Origin: Argentina anserina
Taxonomy: Eukaryota > Streptophyta > Magnoliopsida > Rosales > Rosaceae
Direction: 5' to 3'
DNA: 64,000 nucleotides
Assembly (NCBI RefSeq): GCF_933775445.1
Contig: NC_065877.1
Span: forward strand, 11,222,001-11,286,000
Positions within the stretch are counted from its first letter, which is position 1. The number at the start of each line of letters is the position of its first letter. Shown here in pieces: positions 1 to 10,615 of this stretch. The notes beneath the pieces are model-generated. The model was not told where the DNA came from, searched no databases, and saw only the letters and a program-made list of their open reading frames with translations. Position numbers and translations under genes: made by a program.

Positions 1-378
1 AAATCCATCTTGGTTCCAATCACATGCATCAGAGCCTTTGGATCGATCAATATCTTCACGCCTTTATCTTCAACCAACTCGTCGAACTTTCCTTTATCAT
101 CTACAAATCCACCACAAATTAACAAAAGCTATCAACATCACAATCATCAAAACCAAAATCCGAGCACATAAACCCGGCCGTCAAGCCTCACCGGCGTAAT
201 TCAGAGTATACGACAACCCGTTGCAGCCACGCGACTTGACCCCAAGCTTCAGATACGGCTGTTGCCGCTGCTCCAGCAGCTGCCGTATCCTAGACGCCGC
301 CGCCTCCGTCAAGCTCACCGCTTGCTTCCTCGCCGCCGTCACCGTCCTCCCCGCCGCCGCCGCAATCTGCGAAGCCAT
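1..378 (-). CDS. ISCA1: Iron-sulfur assembly protein IscA-like 1, mitochondrial (partial, 5' part)
   Basis: This is an A-type Fe-S carrier. The family passes [4Fe-4S] clusters to target enzymes in the mitochondrial matrix. Exon 1 is 378 to 192 and exon 2 runs from 100 off the left window edge. A GT donor follows at 191 and an AG acceptor precedes 100. Joined, they read through ...[17 protein letters not shown] and [11 protein letters not shown], which is characteristic of the plant ISCA1 family. The first conserved cysteine is visible in SRGCNGLSY. The C-terminal CGC pair lies outside the window. I chose ATG 378; the in-frame upstream GTG at 384 is not a credible plant start. The N-terminus is short and Ala/Arg-rich, which fits a weak organelle presequence. 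The gene is divergent from the POLYCHOME-like gene at 966, with 587 bp between the start codons. Confidence 0.93.
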
Positions 379-509
379 CGCCACACCACCGCCTTCCTAA
401 AATTTCTCTACGACGATCAAATTCTCTTCCCAGCCAAGCGTATAAGAGCCACTGAGGCTAGTTCCGTCATTTCACACCAAAGACTTGTTGCATCCACACT
501 TTCACTTCC

Positions 510-693
510 CACGTGGCGTGGCATAGATCAACACGTGCCGGCCCAATCTGTTACCCCATGGTTAACTAAACCTAACCGTGGTTTTAACACTCGGGTTAAT
601 CTAATTAACGTCTATGTTTCAATCAACGCCGGATTTGAATCCCGCTCGGAACTAAATTTGAATTCGCAGATCGTAACCGACTCTTCACACGTG
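510..693. promoter_or_regulatory. Three CACGTG G-boxes in the ISCA1/POLYCHOME intergenic region
   Basis: Perfect CACGTG palindromes lie at 510-515, 532-537 and 688-693 in the space between the divergent genes. The second POLYCHOME copy also has three CACGTG sites upstream. G-boxes bind bZIP and bHLH factors in plants. That these sites act here is inference. Confidence 0.5.
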
Positions 694-965
694 CGAAACA
701 TTTGGGGTTTCGGATTATAATACCGCTCATTTCTCACTTTCAAAATCCTCTTTCGACCTCTAAATCCCAAGCCTCTCTCTCTTTCTCTCTCAAAAGAGCT
801 AAAACAAAGCCTCACCCAAACCCTAGATTAGTCCTAATTCAGGTAATTAACGTCTTTAATCTTTGCTTCTTCCGGTGGTGTAATGAATCAAGGTCTTATA
901 ATCTTTGTACTGAGTGTGTTTCTTTCTTTTCTTCATCTGAATTTTTGGTTTTCAGATCGATCAAG

Positions 966-2780
966 ATGCCGGCAGAGTCGCGATTCAGGCTGGAGAGGCA
1001 GTTCGACATCGCCGAGGCCTTTGCTCAGAGGCGCTCTGGCGGCGTCGGCATTCTCGTCGACGAGCGTCCCGAGCCAGCGGGGACTCCGGTGGCTCAGAGG
1101 CCGTTAGGGATTTGGGCCAGAGGTGGTGTTGTTGCGCCGAGCAGTTTGAGGACTCCAGGGACCGGAATCGGGCGTGGGCGAAGTGCTTTAGGGACGGTGA
1201 CTCCCGCCAGAGAGAATACGCCGCCGGCCGGAGGGTCTAGCCGGAGACGGGGAAGTGGATCGAACAGTGTGCTACCTTCTTGGTACCCAAGAACCCCTCT
1301 CCGTGATATAACTGCGATCACTAGGGTGAGGATCACTCTCCGAGTTCTTGGTTTGATTAGTTTAGCTTTATTGCTTGAAGAATCTAAGGGAATGAGCGCC
1401 AAATTTTGATAATTGGTTCGATACTTTGATGTTAATTGCAGTGTTCTTTAATTGGTTTGATGGAAATCTGAGTTTGTGTTATACGTGTAGTGATTTATGT
1501 CACATTATGCTGTTTGGTTGCCATAGATATAAGCCCAAAACTTAATCAAGCTTCTTGTTTGCTAATCGATATATGGGTCTTTGATTATTAGGCTTTACAT
1601 TGTTTTATACTTATCACTGTTTCATATATTGCCATTTGGTTCTGTGTTCAATACTTGCAGTATTTATTGAATAATGTGTTTCAGTTTTTTTGATGGAAAA
1701 TTCAAGTGTCTTGCACCTGTACTTAATCATGTCACGTTTTTCTGTATGGTCTCGATACTTTGTTGGGTTCAATTGGTTTGTTGATCAATTGTATGATTGG
1801 AGTCATTTCATGTCCCAGGCCTATATTGGCAGTGATTCATAGGTCACCACTTGGTTTTTCTTTGATCGGGGTCTCAGTCAGAGTTCTATTGTATTGATGT
1901 TGCGTATATGTGCTTCTCAGGTTTAGTGGGTTAGTTTTTCAACTAACCATGTTCCCTCTTTGCAGTCTTATAAAGTTATGAAACAAGTAGTGTTCATCAA
2001 TCTCCCCTCTTTGCAGCCTTGTAAAGTTATGAAACAAGTAGTGTCATTTATCATTATCACACACCTTCATTATAGACTTGTTTTTAGTGCTGTTGTTTAG
2101 TGTTTTAAACAGGTAATGTGATTTTCTACTAAACTCCACTCTTTCTTTTGTTATGTGTCTCTTTAGTGTCATTCCTTTGCTTGACATTTTCTTCCTCGAT
2201 ATAAGTATTTCCAAGGGACCATGTGAAATAGTTGGTGAAGTTTGTTTCTCATTACTATAATTTGGTTCATAATTGTACCAAATGAAGCATACCTTTCGGT
2301 TCTGTGTTGTCAGTTATGAAGTTTGGCATCTGCTATCTATTTGCATAATATGATTTACAATCATTTTGTGAAATTAATTTCCTGAACTTGCATTGCCTTA
2401 CACTATGTACTTTCTATTAGGCCATTGAGAGGAGAAGAGCTCGATTGGCTGATGAGAATGGGGAATCTGGAGAGGGTCAACTTCCTTCCTTGCAACTTCA
2501 GGATGCTCCACCTGAGCATCAAGTTCTTGCTGCCACTCCTTCAACCATTAAAAAGAGACCTTGCCCGCCTCCTTCTGTTCTTAAAGTGCACAAAATTCTG
2601 CTAGAGGTTGCCAACCAGCCTGATGAGGGAGATTTCTTGACACCACAGAAGAAGTTGTTGAACTCAATCGACAAAGTTGAGAAGAGGGTGTTGGAAGAAC
2701 TTCAGAGGCTGAAGAGGACCCCAAGTGCTAAGAAGGCAGAGAGGGAAAGAAAGGTTCGAACCTTAATGTCAATGCGTTAA
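966..2780 (+). CDS. PYM: POLYCHOME/GIG1-like (UVI4/OSD1 family) APC/C inhibitor, copy 1
   Basis: The family consists of plant-specific inhibitors of the anaphase-promoting complex. In Arabidopsis they restrain endoreduplication (UVI4) and drive meiotic progression and genome maintenance (OSD1/GIG1). Exons are 966-1325 and 2421-2780, giving 239 aa. The AGG|GT and AG|GCC junction restores ITRAIERRRARL, a family signature. Visible motifs are the D-box-bearing WYPRTPLRDIT near residue 110, KKLLNSIDKVEK, and the C-terminal VRTLMSMR with the Met-Arg tail that binds APC/C. The GxEN degron position reads AREN, so the usual Gly is Ala. A 5'UTR intron is likely at 843-955 (CAG|GTAATT to TTTCAG). The first of five 3'UTR hairpins begins 44 bp after the stop. 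Copy 2 is at 10616. Confidence 0.92.
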
Positions 2781-2823
2781 GGAGAGAAGAAGTTTGGAAA
2801 AGGAAGACCCTTTACAGAATAGT

Positions 2824-2983
2824 TATCACCTTCTGGTGATACTTTTATACACTATGCAGTGATGATTACAAGCACCTTCTGTTGATAATGATGCAGTGAA
2901 GCTATCACCTTCTGGTGATAATGATGCGGTAAAGCTATCACCCTCTGGTGAAATTAGGCAGTGAATATCACCTTCTGGTTTTA
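2824..2983 (+). repeat. Five short hairpin repeats in the 3'UTR of POLYCHOME copy 1
   Basis: Units start at about 2824, 2872, 2903, 2936 and 2966. The best form is TATCACCTTCTGGTGATA, which folds as a 7-bp stem with a TTCT loop. Spacing is 30-48 bp. Units 2824 and 2903 are perfect palindromes and the others are decayed. The same motif occurs four times after the stop codon of copy 2. Confidence 0.8.
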
Positions 2984-3059
2984 GCCAACTTATCATTGCT
3001 GATTGCACTTCACGTCTTGCTGAAAGTGTCTTTACAATCAGTGTCATCACTCATCAGTG

Positions 3060-6000
3060 CCAAAGTTACTGCTCCAGTTCTTTTTCTGGTTGAATTAGTT
3101 TAGAGTAGTCGTCACTATGCTTCACCAGAACCAATTAGTCTATATTGTAGTTGATCAAGTTCTGGGAATTTGTATATAGACGCTGTAGGGCCATTTAACT
3201 CCACTGTTGTAGCATTTGTTTGGATCTTATCCTAAAGATGATGGTTGTGGAAGCAAAAATCTCTGAGTAAACTGGCTTTTAGAATATATGGAGTGCTATA
3301 AACTCCCACTATGCTGTTTGTTTAACATCATTTAGCGGATGGGTCTCATTAGTGTTGTTCTTGTGCAATGTTCCATGTTTTACCAGCGACACGAAAAGCA
3401 TGGTGAGTTGTGCTGGGCAGGCCTTTGTGACATACTTCCATGAGGGTGGTGAGGTAGATGGTTTGCCTGAGATTTCAGGTGTACTTGTTTTTATCAAATT
3501 CTCACCTGCATTTAGATTTTAGAAGGTCGAGAAGTTAATTGTTCAATTGTTCTTTATGATCATTCTAGGACCCCAAAGAAAGCATCAATGTAGAAAAAAA
3601 TGAACAATTTTGACAGCAGGTGTAACTCGCAAAGTCTCAAGGTCGTAAGGCTTACTGCCATAGTCTTTGTTTGATTTCATCATTCCATTATCATCTTGGA
3701 TTTTACTTTTAGCCAATATTTAGCAGTAGGTGTGATTAGAATTATCAAAATATAATGATCGGTAGGAAAACTATCATCCTGCAGGAGATGGTATAGGTAC
3801 GTAGTGAGTATATACGGTTTTGTTTTGGTATCAACATTTTCTTAATCATGTTTCTATTGCCTAATCTAGTTGCTAGTTCAATGTACACTTTCAACTAGAA
3901 CTCCATGTCATAGTATTCTACTGTTCTAGATTTTTCGATCCTTTGCTCGTGATGTAAGATGCAGAAACAAGAAGATCAGTAGCAAATATAGTATGGCAGC
4001 CTCTTCACTACAAATTGTTGGGTATGATCATTTTGTGGTATGTAATAATGCGAAACCATTGATAAAATGACATCGCAACAAGTTTAGTTGTAAGAGTATC
4101 CGATTTAGTACAATAGAGATATATAGTACTTGCAATTAAGAGTTGATGAAGGCATGAAGTAGTTGAGTGTTCACTCGAAACAACTTTGAGGTGTATACAT
4201 ATTTTACATATGCATTCACTATAAAATTCGTTATTGCAAATACAAGATGAGATGTCATTGTCTTAAACTCTTAACAACGAAAACCCTATAGAAGACTTAG
4301 GAGAAAGATGACCTTACGGAGTGCCAGGCCCTTGAGATCGAGTGTAGGAGCCTAAGGCGATAATTAATTTAAACTTTGGATGTTATCTATGTGAAACTTG
4401 GACTTATAAAGATCGTTTTTATGGCTAATCTTCGTCGTAAATTATTATCCATGTACAAGTCATATATGATTTTGGTGTCAACAAATTTTCGAATTTCCTA
4501 TAATACTCATGCCCAGACAAAAATAAATCGTGCTAAAAAAAACCCAAAAGGAGCAGTATGGTAAAACTCTTCTAAAGACAATGAATATAAAAAAGTTTTC
4601 TTTGTCGTGTAGCATTGCTTCTGAGTTATGAGTGCCTCTATGGTTGATTGAATAAGGAATGACGATCTGAAATGATAGGGATTTATGTAATTGTTCATCT
4701 TCCGTCTGATCCACATGAAGTCTTAATATCCAAATCGGTGCTCTTCGTCTCAGGGTGAACCTTTTTTATTTTGTTGATTAGGTTGTTGATTTTATTCTCT
4801 GTTGGTCTACTTCCATTCCAATATCCAGGTGTATACTTTCATAATCATTAATTGTCATCTCTTTCTTTTTCTTTTTTAATTTTACCAATTCTTCACAAAT
4901 GAGTTGCTCCATGCCATACTGCTTTGTTTAGGGAGTTTCACGGCACTTAGGACTGTAAGGGATTTATATATCAATTGATTTATTGTTAAGGCATTAGTGT
5001 TGTCGAAAACAATTGCCCGACTAGATATAGTTTCTTTTTCTTTGTGCAAGTATGTTGAAGAGATGATTAACTCCTTACGTTTCAAGTAAGTCCCTCTCCT
5101 TTTCCATCGTTATTGTTCCCCCAAGGTGTTTCATCTACTTTTCGTGCCACCAAGAATATGATTTACGTTCGTTTGATTCCTTTCATTTATATTTTGATCG
5201 TGTGATAGCAAACTTCTATATAGAGACAGAGTTTATAAGTAGAGTTTGCTGCATAATGATTATCTTAATGTCTTCTTTCCTGTTAGATCAATGAGTGAAT
5301 TGAATGGGCAGTACTATCATGACACATTTATACAAATCTGCATAGTTGTTAAGATGCTTCCTACCTTTTACAAATCTAAATATGTTGTTTCATTTTTAGT
5401 TTTAGTTTTTACAAGGGAGGAAATATGATATGTAATCCAACGAGGACAAACTAATGATGACATACTTACAACGAGGACAAACGTTGGCAAGAAGATATGC
5501 ATATTATCAAGCACAAAAGCAAGAGAGAACGAAAAGTACGGAGATATAACGAAAAGTACGGAGATATAGAAGTTAGCTATCACATTTTCTACTTCGAACC
5601 TTAATTTTATTTGGAGCTAAATATTTAAGTGCTCATTTTCATTGGTTTGTAGGACACATTAACAGAAGTGTTTCGTTGTATTCAATCAGGTGGCGCAAGA
5701 CAGTATGAAAAACGAAAATATGTCTCAATCTGTGCCCTGCTTGGCTAATGGGAATATCAATAAAGATGAACAATCATGATCTTAGTAAAGTTATTATGAA
5801 AGAGTGGAACAAGAAAAAAAAAAGAACAGCAAGTTTTTTTCTTCTCTTACATTAAATTTTCCAAAGAAAAAGGTATTTAACTGTATTTATATGTGATTCC
5901 CACAGTCATCGGTATGAAAATGCACATCAAGAGTTGATGTCTCATTCGATTTCTTACATTAGACAAACAAAGAGAAAAGTACAACGAATTAGGTATCAAT

Positions 6001-7020
6001 GTCGTACCTTAATGTATCAAGAAAATTATATCATTATCTTATTTCTTTTCCAATTTGTTATACCTAATAACAATGTTATCATGTACCACAAGGAGAAGAA
6101 TGCAACGTATATACGTCTTTGCTCGATAAGGTACTAAATTTCAGCTATTAAACCCTGAAAATTTTAATGAAACTTAAATTGCATTTGGTTCCTTATGAAC
6201 ATGTGAATTCTCACTTTTTAATGAAACTTGAATTTTTTTGGTTCCTTATGAACCTATTGTCATTTTGAAGCTCTGGTCATTGATGTTGTATGTTTGTTAT
6301 AGTTCTACATGCAATGTAATGTTCGTAATTTAAGCACTAATTGGAGCACGACTATTGCGATAAAAAAAATGTCAAATGTGTTGGTACGTTTTCAAAGTTT
6401 ACCTCAATTAGTTTTTGAATCAGTAGCAATCTTATATTCCTACTTTCAATTGTAGATTGAAGATCAAGTACAAGAAAACAGATGACTAAAGTGGACTTAA
6501 TGAAAACATTTTGGACTTTATATGCTTCAAAAAATAAAAAAGGAACCTAAAAATATTGATGAATATATGAATGTTACCCTTTTGTGTTGATAAGGAAGCA
6601 GTTTCCTATAAAGTTGAGTTTTGCCCTCATCATCAACAAATCTTTGGCCTTAACAACACCGAATGTGGATATTTATCTTCCTGAACATGTATTCAGTCAC
6701 AGACAATTATAAGTGGCTTTATCAAGATGAGTATCAAAGGCTACAAAACATTTTGGTTAGGGAAGCCTCATTAAGGCGAAGAAGGGGTTTTCACTATAAA
6801 TGTGGTGTATAAGAAGATATTACTTCCTTCCAGATAATTAATGTGATCTCGTAAGGTAAATTTCATGTATGTCTTTATTATTTTGGTAACCATATTGTGC
6901 TAATAAAGCTCCAAGCCTGAACAACTTATATTTTGCAGGTTCCCATGGATAAATTGTTCAACACCATACTTGACGCCTTGGTTTGGGTGACTTGACGCAT
7001 CAAAATAAGCAAGTTAATAG
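3060..7020. other. Intergenic region, no gene recognised
   Basis: AT-rich DNA with only short chance reading frames. Up to about 3490 it matches the region downstream of the second POLYCHOME copy (to about 13260), so the duplicated block includes 3' flanking DNA. A 20-bp direct repeat lies at 5528-5567. A diverged duplication around a GGTTCCTTATGAAC-type motif lies at about 6160-6255. Confidence 0.6.
5528..5567. repeat. 20-bp perfect tandem duplication
   Basis: Two adjacent copies of AACGAAAAGTACGGAGATAT, with no function evident. Confidence 0.85.
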
Positions 7021-7028
7021 GTTTGGTT

Positions 7029-7752
7029 TAGGCCTCATCATTAAACCCGCGGATCAAATGGCCCGATAGAGACTTGCAAGCCCGATGGGCCTAAAGCCTG
7101 GCCCAGCCCGCATAAAAGTCTGCTATAGGCCCGACCCGGTGGGTAGAGAGCTGGGCTTAGTTTAGGGGTGAAAAACTCAGCCCGGCTCGTCGAAAGCCCG
7201 CCAAGCCCGGCCCGTGAAAGCCCGTAACTATATGATACATAGTTATATTACTTATATACAAATAATATCATTATATATATGCTAATATGTTAAATAATAC
7301 TACCATAATAAATATCAATACATATCTCTATTAATGAAGTAAATTTTTCGTAATTAAAAGAGAGAAAAAAAAAACAAGAATAAAAATTTCAAAATAGTGA
7401 CGAATACAACTGATACATATTTGGAATACATACATATTTGCAGTAGCCACTATTGATTACAGTCTATTTTTTCAATGGGGTTTTAATATGTCAAAACGTT
7501 TTTTTTTGTTAACCGTATGTACAGACGGTTAAACAATGTCTAAAAGGGATAAAAATTTTACGGGGTCCTTAAATATATATACCGATCACATCTGCTGGTG
7601 TTGATTGACCATATTTCGAACTGGAGTTGTTGATCACCGAAATGTCCACTAATGTATCATAACATTTATATTAGGTTTAGAATAAAAATATCGCATTATG
7701 AAGCGACTATATGAATTAAACTTTTCGGGATCGATCGATACCAGCCGATATG

Positions 7753-7789
<37 letters not shown>

Positions 7790-9417
7790 GTGACTTTATA
7801 AAAATTTCATCCAATTTAGACCTCATTTCACCGTTGGAATTTCCGGTTTACCAAAAATACCACTAATATGTCATAAGAGAATATCCATTACTAAGATGTG
7901 AACGCTGAAAGCCGAAAGCCAAAAGCCAAAAGCTATTTGCATATATGAAAATCACCTATTTTTTGTCACCAACTGTGTGCGGTCGCACCGAGGAAATCCA
8001 TTTGGCAAAGCCTCGGTTAATGAGGTTTTAATATGTCAAAATGACTATTTTTTTATTAACCGTAGGTACAGACGGTTAAACGTGTCCACAACGGTTAAAT
8101 ATATATACCGATCACATTTATTGGTGTCGATTGACCATATTGAACTGGAGTTATCGATCGCTGAAGTGTCTACTAATGTATCATAACTTTTATATTTGAT
8201 ATAGAATAAAACTATTGCATTATGAAGCGACTATATGAAGAAAACTTCTCGAGATCAATCTACAACATCCGATGTGATCGGTATATATATTTAATGACAC
8301 TGTAAAAATTTTATCCAATTCAGACCTCGTTTAACCGTTGAAATTTCCGGTAAACCAAAAACACCACTAATATGACCTAAGGGATGACTCAGTGCCAAGA
8401 TCCGAATGCTGAAAGCCATTTGCATATCTGAAATCACTTATTTTTTGTCACCAATCGTGTGTGGTTGCACCAAGAAAACCCATTTGGTAAAGCCCCGGTC
8501 AATTGGGGTTAAATATGTCAAAACACTTATTTTTTGGTTGGCCGTAAGTGCGGACGGTCAAACCATATCTAAAACGGACGAAATTTTTACGAGGTCCCTA
8601 AATATATATATCTATCACATCTATTGGTGTCGATCGACTATATTTCGATCTGGAGTTATCGATCGCCGAAGTGTCCACTAATGTATCATAACCTTTATAT
8701 TAGGTTTAGAATACAACTATCGCATTATGAAACGACTATATGAAGGAAACTTCTCGGGATCGATTGACACCAGCCAATGTGATCGATATATATATTTAAT
8801 GACCTTTAAAATTTTTATCCAATTCGGACCTTATTTGACCATCGGAATTGCTGATAAACTAAAAACATCACTAATATGCTCTGAGCGAGGACTCATTACC
8901 AAGATGCGAACAATGAAAGCCGTTTGCATATCTGAATCACCTAATTTTTGTCAGCGATCGTGCGCGGTCGCACTGAGAAAATCCATTTGGTAAAAACCCC
9001 GGTCAATGGGGTTTTAATATTTCAAAACGCCTATTTTTTTAGTTGACCATATGTACAAATGGTCAAACCATGTCTAAAATGAACGAAATTTTTACGGGGT
9101 CCCTAAATATATATACCGATTACATTTACTGATGTCAATCAACCAAATTTTAAACTCGAGTTGTCCAAAAAAAAAATTAGTATGATAAAAATTTATTTAT
9201 AAACAAAGTCTGGCCCGTCTGGATCCATGGTGGGCTATTCGGCCCTGCCCGTAAAAGATCGCAAGACCCACTTTATATGGACGGGCTTGGATTATAAACT
9301 TTTTATAAAAGCCCAGCCTGCTATTTAAAAAAAACGCAATAAAATTCGGCCCGACCCGATCCAAACCCGCCATGAACATGCCGGGCCAAACCCAACCAGG
9401 CCCGCTGATGAGCCCTA
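7029..9417. mobile_element. Non-autonomous hAT-like DNA transposon with internal ~500-bp tandem repeats
   Basis: The element is 2389 bp and flanked by a perfect 8-bp duplication, GTTTGGTT, at 7021-7028 and 9418-9425. The ends are inverted: TAGGCCTCATCA on the left and the complement of TAGGGCTCATCA on the right (11 of 12). Both subterminal regions are rich in GGCCCG-type words, as is common in plant hAT derivatives. The interior has no transposase. It consists mostly of about four diverged repeats of roughly 500 bp, plus an (AT)n tract at about 7757-7786. The 8-bp duplication and TAGG terminus point to hAT. The insertion separates the two POLYCHOME-like genes. Confidence 0.85.
7471..9165. repeat. 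Tandem array of ~500-bp units inside the hAT-like element
   Basis: Each unit begins near a GGTTTTAATATGTCAAAACG-like string, found at about 7473, 8013, 8497 and 9005. The same landmarks follow in order: a GACGGTTAAAC-like word, ACGGGGTCC..AAATATATA, CCGATCACAT and a TCGATTGACCATAT-like word. The repeat period is about 484-540 bp, the units are clearly diverged, and the last is truncated. No conserved reading frame is seen. Confidence 0.8.
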
Positions 9418-9425
9418 GTTTGGTT

Positions 9426-10130
9426 TGTTATTTGTTTAAGCATTTCAATTGTTTATTGTTGGTATGGAGGATAAAGAAAAATGCACTGTTGATTTGCAAG
9501 AATATAGATTTCTAACCAAGTCCCTTTATCATCAAAATTCTCCCCAGATCAAAGGAGACTTTATTAACTCTAGATTATTTAAAAACAAACCATGTATACT
9601 TGCAACAAAAACATTCATTAAGTGTATAAAAACGATAGATACTCTCTACGAATGTAATTCGGTCAAATTGACTTTTAAGGCGGCATATTCACACACGCAT
9701 ACTCTTCTTTTATCAAGTATGAATCTGTTTATTGTTTAAAATAACCATTAGTGTTCAAAAAGATACTAAAATTATCCTCTAACTGGCGAGATTTTCTTAA
9801 TAATGCAATGTCTTATTGATACTTGCAACAAAATAAATGAATAGATAATTATATGCACACGCACGCATCATACGCATATGAAGGCTAATTATACACTAAA
9901 TGGGGCCGAAAAACTAATTTATGTTCGATAATTATGTTTTTTTTTATCAAAATTTTCCTTTTTTCTTTTTAATTTCTTGAGGCTGCCCTGTCATCTTTCT
10001 TTTTCTGCTTCTACTTCCTTCCTTCTAAGGTTCTTCTAATAAGCATTACTCACATAAAAACAGGACACGGCTTCCGCCGTAATCTGATCCCGCTCATTTT
10101 CTAATCATGAAAATATTTGGGTCGCATTAG
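9426..10130. other. Intergenic region, no gene recognised
   Basis: AT-rich DNA between the hAT-like element and the promoter of POLYCHOME copy 2. The longest open frame here (9449-9739) has no recognisable family and poor coding character. Nothing else is seen. Confidence 0.5.
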
Positions 10131-10133
10131 AGG

Positions 10134-10297
10134 CACGTGGGAAATCCTGGGATTTGGGTGGATAGGACGTCCCAAAATAGCACGTGTCAATCTATCAACG
10201 TCTATTTCCGATTTTTACAAAACAATCGACGGTGAGGATTTGAATCGCGCTAGTAGCCAAATTTGAATCGACAGAACGAAAACGACCCTCACACGTG
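10134..10297. promoter_or_regulatory. Three CACGTG G-boxes upstream of POLYCHOME copy 2
   Basis: CACGTG occurs at 10134-10139, 10181-10186 and 10292-10297. The last sits in a CACACGTGC context shared with the proximal G-box of copy 1 at 688-693. Both are followed by a conserved TACCGCTCATTTCTCACTTT segment about 30-50 bp downstream, so the duplication included the promoter. Confidence 0.5.
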
Positions 10298-10615
10298 CCA
10301 AAAATTTGAGATTTGGGATCGTTAGGGATTGTAGTACCGCTCATTTCTCACTTTTCAAATCCTCTCTCTCTCTCTCAAGGAAGAAAGAATAGCTCAGAAA
10401 CCCTAGCTCAACCCTAATTCAGGTATTCAAACTCTTCGATTCTTGTTTCTTCTTCGCCCACATCGATCTGAGTCACTCGCCGTTGAGTTTCAATTTTCCG
10501 GTGACGGTTTCGCCTCCGGCGGTTTGGGTCAGCCCTAGTTCTGACGGAGAGTTTTCGTTTTCTTGAAAACTAGAGAGCTAATCTTGATTTGATTTTTTTA
10601 TTTTTCAGATCAAAC

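Noticed and set aside
378..965. A shared bidirectional promoter as a novel regulatory unit for ISCA1 and POLYCHOME
   Set aside because: Divergent genes about 590 bp apart are common in plants. Copy 2 keeps a similar promoter without ISCA1, so a functional link is not needed.
702..1409. 235-codon frame covering the first exon of POLYCHOME copy 1
   Set aside because: It reads through the 5'UTR intron and past the exon 1 donor. The true start is ATG 966 and the exon ends at 1325.
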